A stretch of DNA of 64,000 bases from Apoda limacodes (taxonomy: Eukaryota > Arthropoda > Insecta > Lepidoptera > Limacodidae): NCBI GenBank assembly GCA_946406115.1, contig OX291557.1, positions 2,450,501 to 2,514,500 on the forward strand, written 5' to 3'. Positions within the stretch are counted from its first letter, which is position 1. Each line of letters begins with the position of its first letter. Both the position numbers and the translations under genes were made by a program. This document shows positions 1 through 11,589 of the stretch, piece after piece. The notes beneath the pieces are model-generated. The model was not told the DNA's origin and searched no databases. It worked only from the letters and a program-made list of their open reading frames with translations.

Positions 1-953
1 CAAGGCTGGAAAATTTCTTTTTGGCTTGAGCGCCGATATTGAATACCGAGCAAGCGAAGGACCTAAAAAATTTTTAATTCTAAGCAAAGCAAGGGATTCT
101 AAGGCACGAAACCCAAAAAAAATCAATTTTTCATCTCACTACAGCGAGGACAATATATACAAGATGCAAGAAAAACAATATTTAGTGTTTAATAACTTAT
201 GAATGGAACAAGTATACTTATTTTAAATAGAATAATTAAGTATTGATAACGTGATAACAATATGATAAGTTTCTAAAATAGGTTGCTTAGAGGTACTTAC
301 CTATTGTCGTGGGTAGACTTAGATATTTTACGTCACTGGTGGAGTGACTCAAATTTTAAATTATCAACTTTAAGTTTATTTAATAAAAGTAACATGTCAA
401 CATACCTAGTTAAACAACCATAATGATGTACCTACTACGTATTTTTTTTTTTTTTTAATATTATAGTGGGCTCGCACGGTCTTAGCAGACCATTTATGCA
501 TTTGCCAGAGTCAAAGTCAATTATATTATATCGTATCGTGGCGCGGGTGTTACCACGCGTCCTCGTTTTCAAGTCCCAAGATTGGGCGGGAGATTTGGTG
601 TGGATCCTCAGACATTGCGCGTCATGTCCGGCTTATTTCTTCATAATTCACTATTCATGAGCCTTCGCTGCACAATTCTTAACACGATTTCGTAAAACAT
701 TGCTAAAATATATACATCGAAAGTCACTAAATGAATTTAGAAAAATTAAACAGAAAAAAACACCACTCCTTCTTAAGATTCGCGCCAAAACTCTACTACG
801 TAATTCCAAATAAATATTTCTTTTTTCTTTTTTTTAAAGGTGCGTTCTGAATTTGCACCATGTCAATTTTAAAATTCTTAAAACAAAAATAACACTTAAA
901 ACTTTTTTATTCTTGTGGTATTTAATAATTTAACAAACTACAATAAATTATCT
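1..953. other. AT-rich non-coding stretch
   Basis: No gene or known repeat recognised. A 64-codon open stretch at 466-660 is short, isolated and has no recognisable motif, so it is not called. T-runs and A-runs are scattered through it. Confidence 0.6.
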
Positions 954-1428
954 ATTAAATAACATTAAACAAAACATTATCTTTAATGCAATGGTATAAA
1001 AAATAAAACTAAAGTTTTATTGACAGTACACTAATGTATATAGTATTTAGGACGAACCGCATTTCGGACGGTCTCAAGATGTTGATTTTTGTAAAATTAA
1101 AAAAAAAACGTTTTGCGCGCGTTGGTTTTTCAATGCAGATTTAACCAGATTTCAAACGACCAAGTGAGCCTTTCCGAGCCAGTGAGATGAAAAATAAATT
1201 CTTTTTTAAATAACATAAAACAAAACATTATCTTTTAATGGATCACTAATGTATAAGGTAGTATGGACGAATCGCATTTCGGACGGTTTCATTATGTTTG
1301 TTTTTTTAATATTTGAATATTTGAAAAAGCCTTTTGCGCGCAAGCGGATAAAGCTGACTTCCACGCAGATTTAAAACGATAAAGTAGGCCTTTCCGAGCC
1401 AGTGAGATGAAAATTAAATAACAGTGGC
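954..1428. repeat. degenerate direct duplication, two ~220-250 bp copies
   Basis: Two diverged copies lie side by side (about 954-1206 and 1207-1428). Both run from an 'AAATAACAT(T/A)AAACAAAAC' segment through 'CGCATTTCGGACGGT' and 'TTTTGCGCGC' to 'CCTTTCCGAGCCAGTGAGAT'. Spacing differs between copies because of several indels. Nature unknown; no ORF. Confidence 0.7.
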
Positions 1429-1884
1429 ATGCGGACAGACATTATTATGTTGTTCATATAAAGGTTTCTTGTATGAGCAGCTGACTCCTAAAAACGAAAG
1501 ATTTTGAAAGTGTTGCAGATTTTTACTTTTCTTCTTATCGAGTAACTGTTTTTTTTTTTACGTAAAATGTTTTATTTCCTTAAAATAAAAATAAGATCTT
1601 GTTATTAAATTACTTCAGAAAATGACTTGGCCTTTGGGATTTCTCCAAATAAATTTTCGTCTATTTGTTCCTGGGGCGCTTCCGTGTTTTGTTTAATCTC
1701 GGTCTTTTACTTTACTCCTTGTGACAAATTGTTATATTTAGAATAAAATGCTTCTTTAGTTTAATGTTGTGTTTGTTTGTTCTGTTTTATTTTCAGTATC
1801 GAAGATTCACTTCTTATTTCATAACATTGCAATTGCAAAATACAAAAAATGGTCTTTATTACACTTTATTTACTACGAAAAGTC
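1429..1884. other. non-coding stretch before the 24-bp array
   Basis: No gene recognised. A pyrimidine-rich run ending in CAG at about 1777-1796 resembles a 3' splice site, but nothing downstream supports an exon apart from the minisatellite itself. Confidence 0.5.
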
Positions 1885-3915
1885 TTCAATGATTGTTTCA
1901 CAACTAGTTAATGATTGCGTCACTGTGCTAGCCAATTATTGTGCCAATGACTGTGTCCTAGTACTAGTTAGTGATTGTGTCACTGTGCTTGTCAATGATT
2001 GCGTCACTCTGCTAGCCAATTATTGTGCCAATGTGTGTGTCATTGTACTTAGTAGTGATTGTGTCACTGTGCTTGTCAATGATTGCGTCACTGTACTAGC
2101 CAATTATTGTGCCAATGACTGTGTCACTGTACTTGTTAGTGATTATGTCACTGTGCTAGTCAATGATTGTGTCACTGTACTAGTCAATGATTGTGTCACT
2201 GTGCTAGCCAATGGCTGTGTCACTGTAACAGTCAATGATTGTGTCACTGTAATAGTCAATGATTGTGTCACTGTGCTAGCCAATAATTGTGCCAATGACT
2301 GTGTCACTGTGCTAGCCAATGACTGTGTCACTGTACTAGTTAGAGATTGTGTCACAACTAGTTAATGATTGCGTCACTGTGCTTGTCAATGATTGCGACA
2401 CTGTGCTAGCCAATTATTGTGCTAATGACTGTGTCACTGTATTAGTTAGTGATTGTGTCACTGTGCTAGTCAATAATTGTGTCACTGTGCTAGCCAATTA
2501 TTGTGCTAATGACTGCGTCACTGTATTAGTTAGTGATTGTGTCACTGTGCTAGTCAATTATTGTGCCATTGTGCTTGCTAATTATTGTGCCAATGATTGT
2601 GTCACTGTACTAGTTAGTGATTGTGTCATTGTACTAGTCAATGATTGTGTCACTGTACTAGTTAATGATTGTGTCACTGTACTAGTCAATGATTGTGTCA
2701 CTATGCTAGCCAATGATTGTGTCACTGTACTAGTCAATGATTGTGTCACTGTGCTAGCCAATGGCTGTATCACTGTACTAGTTAGTGATTGTGTCACTGT
2801 ACTAGTTAATGATTGTGTCACTGTACTAGTCAATGATTGTGTCACTGTGCTAGCCAATGATTGTGTCACTGTACTAGTCAATGATTGTGTCACTGTGCTA
2901 GCCAATGGCTGTGTCACTGTATTAGTTAGTGATTGTGTCACTGTTCTAGTCAATGATTGTGTCACTGTACTAGTCAATGATTGTGTCACTGTGCTAGCCA
3001 GTGGCTGTGTCACTGTATTAGTTAGTGATTGTGTCACTGTACTAGTCAATGATTGTGTCACTGTACTAGTCAATGATTGTGTCACTGTACTAGTCAATGA
3101 TTGTGTCACTGTGCTAGCCAATGACTGTGTCACTGTACTAGTCAATGATTGTGTCACTGTACTAGTCAATGATTGTGTCACTGTACTAGTCAATGATTGT
3201 GTCACTGTGCTAGCCAATGATTGTGTCACTGTACTAGTCAATGATTGTGTCACTGTGCTAGCCAGTGGCTGTGTCACTGTATTAGTAAGTGATTGTGTCA
3301 CTGTACTAGTCAATGATTGTGTCACTGTACTAGTCAATGATTGTGTCACTGTGCTAGCCAATTACTGTGTCACTGTATTAGTTAGTGATTGTGTCACTGT
3401 ACTAGTCAATGATTGTGTCACTGTACTAGTCAATGATTATGTTACGGTGCTAGGCAATGACTGTGTCACTGTGCTAGCCAATGATTGTGTCACTGTACTA
3501 GTCAATGATTGTGTCACTGTACTAGTCAATGATTGTGTCACTGTGCTAGCCAATGACTGTGTCACTGTACTAGTCAATGATTGTGTCACTTTACTAGTCA
3601 ATGATTGTGTCACTGTGCTAGTCAATGATTGTGTCACTGTACTAGTCAATGATTGTGTCACTGTGCTAGCCAATTACTGTGTCACTGTATTAGTTAGTGA
3701 TTGTGTCACTGTACTAGTCAATGATTGTGTCACTGTACTAGTCAATGATTGTGTTACGGTGCTAGGCAATGACTGTGTCACTGTGCTAGCCAATGATTGT
3801 GTCACTGTACTAGTCAATGATTGTGTCACTGTGCTAGCCAATAACTGTGTCACTGTACTAGTCAATGATTGTGTCACTGTGCTAGTCAATGATTGTGTCA
3901 CTGTGCTATTCAATA
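1885..3915. repeat. 24-bp minisatellite, about 84 copies
   Basis: Tandem units follow the pattern 'TAGTCAATGATTGTGTCACT' plus GTAC. Two main variants alternate, one with ACTAGT and one with GCTAGC at the unit joint. Twelve-base partial units ('CCAATTATTGTG') occur in the first third, giving a higher-order pattern. The array start is repeated near 2353 ('CACAACTAGTTAATGATTGC'), suggesting that a block of about 450 bp was duplicated. Because 24 is a multiple of three, the array stays open for long stretches. On + it reads an 8-residue repeat (VNDCVTVL type) over 1769-2365 and 2349-3947 in two frames. On - it reads a Ser/Thr-rich repeat (TQSLTSTV type). Openness on both strands is what a unit without stops gives automatically. 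I therefore treat it as satellite DNA, not a gene. AATAAA follows directly at the right edge. Confidence 0.93.
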
Positions 3916-4562
3916 AAGTCAGTGTATCTACATTATTGTTTTTTTAATTTGAACTCAGAATTTAATCAAGAGATGTCAGGTAATTACCTGAAATTGTTTA
4001 TAAAAAACTAGGACTGTGCTTGTTTTTATACTGTCTACTATTTACTTTTTTTTTGTACAATTATGGACCTTACAGACTATGTCCACCACGTTTACAATTT
4101 AACTCTACTTATTTTTTATTTTTTTATTATTATTTTCTTACTATACTTGGCCTTTGCCATTTTTAAAAATGATGAAGAAGCAGACAATTTCACAAAACGA
4201 TAAATTTTATCTGTAAGCAATTGAGTTAACAATACTCTATGTTAGTGTCATTTCCCAGCATTATTCCTTAAGTACGTCTACGTTTCTCGGTACTTACGAG
4301 TATATCCGAAAATACGTCGCTAACTTAATTTTGTAATACAATAAGATTTGCCATTTTCAAATTAGTCGCTCGGGAAAAGTTTGTCGTGTTCCAGGCGAAG
4401 TGAAATTCTTGACGACAATCATAATGAAATTCTGGTAGACATTTTAGAAATACTTTTATCGTTACCCTTTTGTAACGAGTAGAGCAGGCAATAGCAGACA
4501 GTTTTTAATTCCGATACTGAATGCCGATTATGATTTTCAATATCGACAGAAGCCAGTTTACC
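3916..4562. other. AT-rich non-coding stretch
   Basis: Nothing recognised. It contains T-rich runs and no ORF of note. Confidence 0.5.
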
Positions 4563-4634
4563 TAGGAGTTGTCGTAGAAATCTCACAACGATAACTTAAT
4601 TTAGTGCCGTCGGAGCCACGGGCAAAAGCTAGTA
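4563..4634 (-). mobile_element. Lep1/Helitron-like element, 5' fragment
   Basis: Read on the minus strand this gives the typical head 'ACTAGCTTTTGCCCGTGGCT', then a GTTATCG-type segment and 'TTTCTACGACAACTCC', which recur in the other members of this family in the window. Only about 70 bp is kept. Confidence 0.55.
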
Positions 4635-5551
4635 ATCTATTATATTATATTACTTTTTAAAATTCTAAAAGGAAGCAAGTTAAAGAGCCTCACAGTTAGA
4701 TTGCAATGGAGTTCTTTTCCTTTTTTTTTTCAGTTGCGTTATAAAGGGTAAGTAAGACAACATTACTACTTATACAAAACGGCGCCGGTTAGCAATATTT
4801 ACGATTTATTTACAAATTCAGATAGAGAATGTGACTAATTCCGATTTTGAATCGATTTTTTGATCCGATTTTTGATTTTGAAATTTAATTTTTAATAAAT
4901 TAATTTAAAAATAAATTTTAATTATCGGACTTTTCATTCCAAGAAGCCGGAGTTATCATTACTCAAGACTGTGGCGTCAAGTGGCGAAATATTATTTTCG
5001 AGAAATTGTTATTCTGAACTCTACAATAAAGATATAGATAACTTAGTTCCTTAGATCATGATAAATAATATAGATATACACATTGAATTTAAGAAAATAG
5101 TCATCTGACGTCAATATCATGGTACTCGTTGTAATAAATTAAAGATGAAAAACAACAATAATGTTTATTTGTCAAAGATTATGGTAGATTACAAATCCTA
5201 GTAGCATATCTGCCCCACCCAGTAGCATATCTGCCCCACTCAGATAAAAGTTTGTTTTTTAAAAATTGAAATCGAAACTAAAATTAAACTAAAACAGTAT
5301 TATCAAACTTGTGTCAGCGAACTTAGTACTTAGTCGTGATGTAACGCTATAAAACAAAGACAGGTAACAAATATGTTACCGTACCGGTCGCGTACCGATA
5401 TAAACGTTATCAAAATCAGAACAATGCCTACTATCTCTACGACTGTACTATAAAGCACATATAATTTTTTTTCGCCTGTAGAAATATAACAAAAGTTCTC
5501 TTAAACTATTGAACAAAAGTTGAGAAAAGGTGTGCACAGAATATCCACACG
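4635..5551. other. non-coding stretch with a 21-bp duplication
   Basis: No gene recognised. At 5200-5241 a 21-bp unit, 'AGTAGCATATCTGCCCCAC' plus two bases, occurs twice in a row with one mismatch. Confidence 0.6.
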
Positions 5552-5781
5552 CCCTAAATTCGGTTGTCAGTGTAGGATTTCAACGACAACTCCTCAATTA
5601 TAGAAAAAAAAAAACAACTCAAGTTTCCTATGTCAAGACAACTAGCCTATGTCCTTTCTCGGAGCTCAAACTATCTCCATGCCTAATTTCATCTTGATCA
5701 GTACATTGGTTTAAGCGTGAACAGGTAACATACAGACAGACAGACAGAGTTACTTTCGCATTTATAATATTAGTATAGATT
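5552..5781 (+). mobile_element. Lep1/Helitron-like element, 3' part
   Basis: Carries the family's ordered blocks: an AATTCGGTT-like start, 'GATTTCAACGACAACTCC', 'CTCAAACTATCTCCATGCC', 'GGTTTAAGCGTGAACAGGTA', a CAGA-rich run and the end 'CGCATTTATAATATTAGTAT'. The very 5' head is missing. Non-autonomous, with no ORF. The family name is from general knowledge of lepidopteran repeats; the class assignment is an inference. Confidence 0.7.
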
Positions 5782-6799
5782 TGAGAGTTAAGTTAGAAAA
5801 AGTGATAGTGGTCAATAACACGATAGTCGTTTTTTTCTAGTCCGATATGGCACAGTTCTTTAGGTGAGTTGAAGTAGGCAGTCCACCTAAATCTTCTTTT
5901 TATTATTCTAAGTGTGTATAAAAACATCTCCGTTATAGCACAGCTTATAATTATATTTGTACCTACATAGACAAACCAGTTCTTTAATCATAGTTGCTTC
6001 TTGGAAGTAAACAGAGTATTTTATTTCGCATAGATATAGGTAAGGTAAGATCTTAGAAACTTCGTTTTAAATATGTACATAATTATTTTAAATAAAACAA
6101 TTACGATGAAAAATAAATTGAATACTCACAAAATACAATAAATACATGTAAATATTCTGATTTTTACCTGAATACGAAATTAATGAGAAGCAATTATTTT
6201 AAACAATATCGATATCGAATTTTTCTTTGTTTATTCTGTAGATACAAAAAAAAACATCTTATAAAAACTGATCTGCTGAAAATAAAGTAAGGTACTTTAC
6301 AAGCATAAATCAATACGTCCATTATTTTTTTCGGTATGTACTTTCTTTATAATGTGACAAATTTACCAACTATATTAACAACATACAGTTAAATGCGTAC
6401 TATACACGCTTGGCCGATTTACTTTTAATTATACAATTCGTCATCTGCCTACTACCGTGCGTCCGCCAAGACGAGCCAAGCCTACCATTTCTTGAAGCGT
6501 TTCGTCGTTTTTTTGAACCCTCATAACTTGGGTTTGGATTATATCAGATAAACAAAATTCTCGGAATATGATGTCAGTAGTAAACTTATTAAACATATGA
6601 AGTTTCAATTGCATAGCTCTTATAATTTAGATTTTATTGATATCTAAAAAACTCCGATTTCGTCACTGACTCACTGATGATCATCAAAATTATTAGGGTA
6701 CTTCTGAAAGTCCTAGAAAGCTGAAATTTGGTATATAACCTAGTATTAGTTCACAAAATCTAAAACTTTGAACTTTTACCCCCAAAACCCTTACACTAA
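5782..6799. other. AT-rich non-coding stretch
   Basis: No gene or repeat recognised. Confidence 0.5.
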
Positions 6800-7044
6800 C
6801 TTCTCACTTTCCACGTGAGAACCACTCCTACAAGCCCTAGCTAGCTTCACAAACTCTACACCTTAGTTAAAACATGTGGCTTGGCCGTTTCGCTACCGTC
6901 ACATGAGTGTAAGGTGAAAATGTATTCACTGTTCAATTTTACAATAGCTTTTGTAGTAACGAAACGGCCGAGCTACATATTTTGACAAAGGTGTAGAGTT
7001 TGTGAAGTTAGGGCTTGTAGAGTTAGGGCGTGTAGAGTGAGAAG
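6800..7044. mobile_element. fold-back element, ~95-bp imperfect arms
   Basis: Left arm 6800-6896 and right arm 6953-7044 are inverted copies. Both contain 'CTTCACAAACTCTACACC', 'CTACAAGCCCTA' and an 'ACGAAACGGCC'-type segment in opposite orientation. The roughly 56-bp loop has no ORF. Likely a MITE or fold-back transposon; the family is unknown. Confidence 0.7.
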
Positions 7045-7195
7045 CTCGGCTCTACATGAGTTCACACATTTTGTGGGATGCAGTATTATGTAACTGTATG
7101 GCATTAGTAACAACTTTCCAAAAACTGAATATTGCAGGTAAATTACGTACCTGCAATTTTCGGAAACTAAACGTCAATTTATTCATCCACTAATA

Positions 7196-7354
7196 TGGCT
7201 CGAGGTGGTTGTGATAGGCGTGTCTGGAAAAATCTGCATCGGATTGCATGAGCGCTGCATTCGTTTAATATTTGGAGTGGATGGTGAATTCCGAAAGCGG
7301 CACAAAGCTGCCACCGTCACACTACTTTTATGGAAAGAAAAATGGTTTTATTAA
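7196..7354 (+). pseudogene. possible LINE reverse-transcriptase C-terminal relic
   Basis: One frame is open for about 52 codons with no start. It includes the segment 'ERCIRLIFGVDGEFRKRHK', which resembles the 'QKRCIRLIFGV...' stretch found in the C-terminal part of many non-LTR RT proteins. Upstream residues match the family poorly. It ends at the edge of the next element. Weak call; it could be a chance resemblance. Confidence 0.3.
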
Positions 7355-8030
7355 CCGACCTCAAAAAAAAGGAGGAGGTTCTCAATTCGTCGGAATCTTT
7401 TTTTTTAATCTATTTTACCCGATTTCTTGAAGACGCTTGGACCGATTCGAGATATTCTTTTTTAATTTAAAAGGTTATACTTTCCAGGTGGTCCCATATT
7501 AGTAAAGTGAATTTAAAACTAAAACTTTTGGAGAAAAAAAATATTATTAATGTTAATTTGGAACTGGTGAAACGTTTTTTATGTTGATATTTGTATAAAA
7601 CTTTGTTAAGAGTACGGATTTTTTTAGTATATGAGAAAAAAAGGAATTCGTCACTGAAAAGAAAATAAATAAAAACTTTTTAACAAAAAAAACCGGCTTC
7701 AAAAAGATGCATTAAAAAGGTAAAAATAATTACTAATTTCCAAAAATCTGATCTGAATTACAGTTTGAAGTTGGTGTCATGCAAGTGAAGTGTTATACAC
7801 TGTTAGGTACATATGTAATAGTTTACAACACACTTTGCTTGCATGACACTAATAGTTTACAACATACTTTGCTTGCATGACACTAATAGTTTACAACACA
7901 CTTTGCTTGCATGACACTAATAGTTTAAACACACACTTTGCTTGCATGACACTAATTTCAAACTGTAATTCAGATCAGATTTTTTGGAAATTAGTAATTA
8001 TTTTTACCTATTTAGTGCATCTTTTTATTC
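7350..8030 (+). mobile_element. fold-back MITE-like element with ~90-bp arms
   Basis: Starts with 'ACCGACCTCAAAAAAAAGG' and a 'TCTCAATTCGTCGGAAT' block and ends in a long hairpin. Left arm 7701-7790 and right arm 7937-8026 are near-perfect inverted copies ('AAAAAGATGCATTAAAAAGG', 'CTGAATTACAGTTTGAAG', 'GTGTCATGCAAG'). The loop holds a 34-bp tandem array. The same element lies in reverse orientation at 41.8-42.3 kb. It codes for nothing; a 68-codon open stretch here is repeat sequence. Confidence 0.8.
7819..7954. repeat. 34-bp tandem repeat, 4 copies, in hairpin loop
   Basis: Unit 'TAGTTTACAACACACTTTGC' plus 'TTGCATGACACTAA', four copies. It sits exactly in the loop of the fold-back element, and the last copy runs into the right arm. 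Confidence 0.9.
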
Positions 8031-8054
8031 TACAGTTTACAGACATTTCAAAAT

Positions 8055-8170
8055 GTTATGTAGAAAGTTGGACTTCCATATAAGGCCTTCAGGTTCGAGT
8101 CCCAAAAGGGTTCGGTTTGGGCCAAATCATTAAACTTTATGAATTTCGAAGAAGCTTTCAGACGGCTTGT
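8055..8170 (+). mobile_element. putative tRNA-derived SINE fragment
   Basis: Contains 'CAGGTTCGAGTCCC' at about 8091-8104, a good match to a pol III B box (GGTTCGANTCC). It is followed by 'GGTTCGGTTTGGGCCAAATC' and a body segment. No clear A box is visible upstream, so the head may be truncated. Confidence 0.5.
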
Positions 8171-8672
8171 GCTCGGTTTGGTCGTTGGTTCCACATTTAT
8201 CTATAATATTTGTAGTACGCGATACCATCAGTGTAACGTGGATGTAAAAAGGATTGTAACTATTTGCTTTAATAATTGACGTTCGTAATATCTTCACACC
8301 TTCGGAGATTAGTTTTGTGATGATATAAGAGCAACCTACTTCTGGAAATATGTGGCTTACGTTCAACATTGGACGTCTTCAGGTGAGGTGATATCTTACA
8401 GATTGGTACCTAAAATTTATGATCATGAAATCTATAGTTCAGCAACGGTTGTCATGTTGCCATCTGCTCTGACTTCATTTATTTATTTATTTATTTGTAA
8501 TATTTTATTTTATATAGACTTAACAGTATTCCAATTCGTCTATACAAAACCTTATAACTACATAACACTCACTATACACAATAAAAAAAATAAGAGAAAC
8601 CGAAAAAAAAAAGCACATTGAAAAAAAAATTCAAATTATGCTTATGAAAAAATCGATAAAAATATTGGCATT
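8171..8672. other. non-coding stretch
   Basis: Overlapping open stretches on both strands (8130-8369 minus, 8352-8621 plus) show no family resemblance. The second contains a (TTTA)n run and an A-rich end and is not called a gene. Confidence 0.5.
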
Positions 8673-9278
8673 CCAATAAAAATCGGTCAAGTGCAAGTTA
8701 GACTCGCGCAACGTGGGTTTCGTTCCACTATTTACGAATACAAAACAAAAAATGTGCCGCTAACCGGTCACCCATCCAATGATACTCCAAGCCCAATGTT
8801 GCGACCTTGAACTCTGAATATCATTTCCAATAAAAAAATGTACAACTGTTTATCTTAAAATTAAGGCTATTTTTGCAAGGTTATACGGTAATTGAAGATG
8901 GTAACGACTCGGGCTCGGCCTGACTCGGGCTCGGGCCTGACTCGGGCTCGGGCCTGACTCGCACGTGGCCGGTTTTTATTATTTGTTGTTATACTTTATA
9001 GCTCACGATATCATTTCTTTTTGTAAACAATGTTTAGGTTTGTGCTGTTTTTACGACGGAACAAAAAATACGAAAACGTATTTTGTATGGGGACCTCCAT
9101 TAAATATTTACTTGTTAACTTTTTTTGATTGTTAGGTAATCCGCCATTATAACACATATTCTGTGAAAGTTTCAGGCTTATACCTATTTCGGTCTAAAAG
9201 ACAGAGCCCTTTAATGGTTGGACGGACAGACAGACGGCGTAGGATTAGAAAAAGGGTTGGGTACGGAACCCTAAAAAC
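8673..9278 (+). mobile_element. non-autonomous element of the GTACGGAACCCT family
   Basis: Head 'AAAATCGGTCAAGTGCAAG' plus a degenerate 'ACTCGCGCAACG' lies at 8685-8720. The end 'GGGTACGGAACCCTAAAAA' lies at 9258-9276, after 'GACGGACAGACAGACGGCG'. The middle carries 'TTTTGTATGGGGACCTCCAT', which recurs in the copies at 11.6 and 61.3 kb. A GC-rich triplicate at 8906-8962 interrupts it. No ORF. Confidence 0.65.
8906..8962. repeat. GC-rich 16-17-bp repeat, 3 copies
   Basis: Three units of 'GACTCGGGCTCGGGCCT' (the first lacks one G), followed by 'GACTCGCACG'. It looks like local expansion of the element's own 'CGAGTCGGACTCGCGC'-type head. Confidence 0.85.
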
Positions 9279-10409
9279 TAATTAATGTACAGACTGTGAC
9301 GGCTAAGCTTTCAATCACGTTCCAAGTTCTAAACCTTACTTACCCTTTGCGCTTTTTACATAAAATGACCCAACCCTACGTATTTTGAGATTCATAAATA
9401 CAAGATGAGATCGGTAAGAGCAACTCTCTTAGTTCTGATTCCACCAGTATTTAGGAAATGATTTCTTTTATTTATAAAGATGATAGTTTTCGACCTATTT
9501 GAAGTTAATCACGGAACAGTTATTTTTTCGAACGGATGGCCTTTCGGTATTTTGTGGTAAACAGTCGGACAAAAAAGATTGCGAGCAATTAGTTTCACTT
9601 AGCATTTAAACACGGGTTTCTTCTGTTTTGCAGACTGTTTTATTGACTGCAAAAATAGATTTCTATAATATTCCTAAACATTAATATATTCTTTGTCAGT
9701 TGATAAGTTACCTGTACTCTAACTTAACATATACAATACAATAATAATTATTATTTACTTACTATCCCAAAACGGGTGTTTAGAAAGAAAATGTGTACGG
9801 AATTCGTGATGTCAAATTGTGAAAAGAATTTCTCCTGCAAAGTATCGCACTCTTGAATTATGTTTTAAAATCTCAAAATTTTAATATAATAGAGATAGCA
9901 GTAACGAGTATTTCGGCTAAAGCAGCAAAAGTTCGGCTTTTAGTCCTCCGAGTTTTTACGAGCAATCATAATGAAATTCCGAGGACTTTTACGTACTCTA
10001 GCATTTAAATTTTTAATGCTAGAGTTAAGTATTTCTTTAAGTGCACCTAAAAAAAATTATCACCGCACAGAGCGTCCCACTTTAATATCTGTTACAAAGT
10101 ATCATTCGCTCTAATGGTAATTGAATTGAGTTCTGGTAAAATGAGAAAAACCGTTACACTTGTGTATTTTAAATCAAATAAAGAAAGCCAAAGTATTATA
10201 TAACCTGTAAAACAAAAATGTTTTAAAATAAAGCTTATTATATTTAAGTTAAATAACTCGAAAATACGAGAGTATATACCTGCATTTTTATAGAATACCT
10301 ATTATAATGGTGTTATTAATTGAGAGATTCGGTAATTACTTTTTGAGTAGCAATCTCGGTACTTCATCAAGTATTTATCTTAAAGAATGATACAATAAGT
10401 CATAGTTTT
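9279..10409. other. AT-rich non-coding stretch
   Basis: No gene or repeat recognised. Confidence 0.5.
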
Positions 10410-10461
10410 GTTGTGTTGGTAGCATTGGTAGGTAGGTTGTGTTGGTAGCATTGGTAGGTAG
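10410..10461. repeat. 26-bp perfect duplication
   Basis: Two identical neighbouring copies of 'GTTGTGTTGGTAGCATTGGT' plus AGGTAG. Confidence 0.9.
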
Positions 10462-11204
10462 GTTGCACAACCTTTTAGCGCCAAAATTATATTCGATCAC
10501 TAATTGAAAACTACAATAGTTTTTCCTGTCATCGTCCTGATGTACTGTTTAAATAATTAAGTACCTCACTCTTTATTTGTAAGGAGTATTTCTTAAAGTG
10601 TGTGTGTAACATACCTAATACCTATTACTTACATACAAAATTATTCGGCTTTTATCGTTATTTATAAAAGATAAATTCTTGACATAAGTCTCTTGTTACC
10701 TGAAACAAAAATATAAATGTTATAAATAAATTGCTGATTTATTTAACATATTACGTTAATTTATTACTCAAGTATACAATAAGGGCAGTTTCTGTTTATT
10801 TTGCAAATTTCATAAACAATCAATTAAAACTGTTAATCTTGCCAAATTCACTTGTAGTCGGCAATAAAATGGCGTCAATCGGTGGCCATTTTCTGATAAT
10901 CGCCATATTAGAGGAAAATCAGGTTGTTACCCGACGAACGTTTGCGGATTACGGGTCATTAATAACACTTTGTCGATAAATTTGATGAGATAGAAGGCTT
11001 TACCCCATAGCCAGGCTGAATTAATACGTTTACCTACCACATGGATGGACAATATACTACACAGGTACATTTACAGGTAACCTGGTTGGAATATTTATTT
11101 AACATTTTGTCCTTTAATTTGCGTAAATTACGGTAAATAGTAATTGTTTAGTAATTTGGAACTCAAACCTGGAACCCTCTGATGATTTTGATGGTATTTA
11201 TCAT
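10462..11204. other. non-coding stretch
   Basis: An 82-codon open stretch at 10731-10979 has no recognised motif or gene context and is not called. Confidence 0.5.
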
Positions 11205-11260
11205 TGTTTATCGTATCAGCCGCTATTAATGTCCACTGCTGAACATAGGCTTCAAAAGCG
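11205..11260 (-). mobile_element. RTE/SINE 3' tail fragment
   Basis: On the minus strand it reads 'GCCTATGTTCAGCAGTGGAC', the motif common at the 3' end of lepidopteran RTE-type LINEs and their SINEs. Only the tail is present. Confidence 0.55.
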
Positions 11261-11589
11261 GCATCCTTTGGCAGAAATTAATACTAGAAATAATACAAAA
11301 TATTCTAAAAATAGACGGCTTCTATTATTTTTTTAGATATTTCCCAAACCAACGTATTACACTTAACATCTGCCTAGCACTATTTTACAATTAAAAATAC
11401 TTACGTCATTGTTTAATTGTCATATCGCTATAACAGAATCGCAAAAACCAAATACATTAATGAAATGCCCATGATTTTTTAAATACCCAGTTTTTATTAA
11501 ATTCATACATTCAATTAATTTAATAAACACTTTGATTTATGTATAGGTACGATTTGCAACTATTGTAAATAGCAAAATTAGATAAAGCA

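Noticed and set aside
1777..1796. Splice acceptor-like site before the 24-bp array
   Set aside because: Pyrimidine tracts ending in CAG are common in AT-rich DNA; no matching donor or coding exon was found.
2349..3947. 532-codon open frame on + over the 24-bp array
   Set aside because: The unit length is a multiple of three and has no stops in this frame, so openness is automatic; the minus strand is open too and there is no unique domain at either end.
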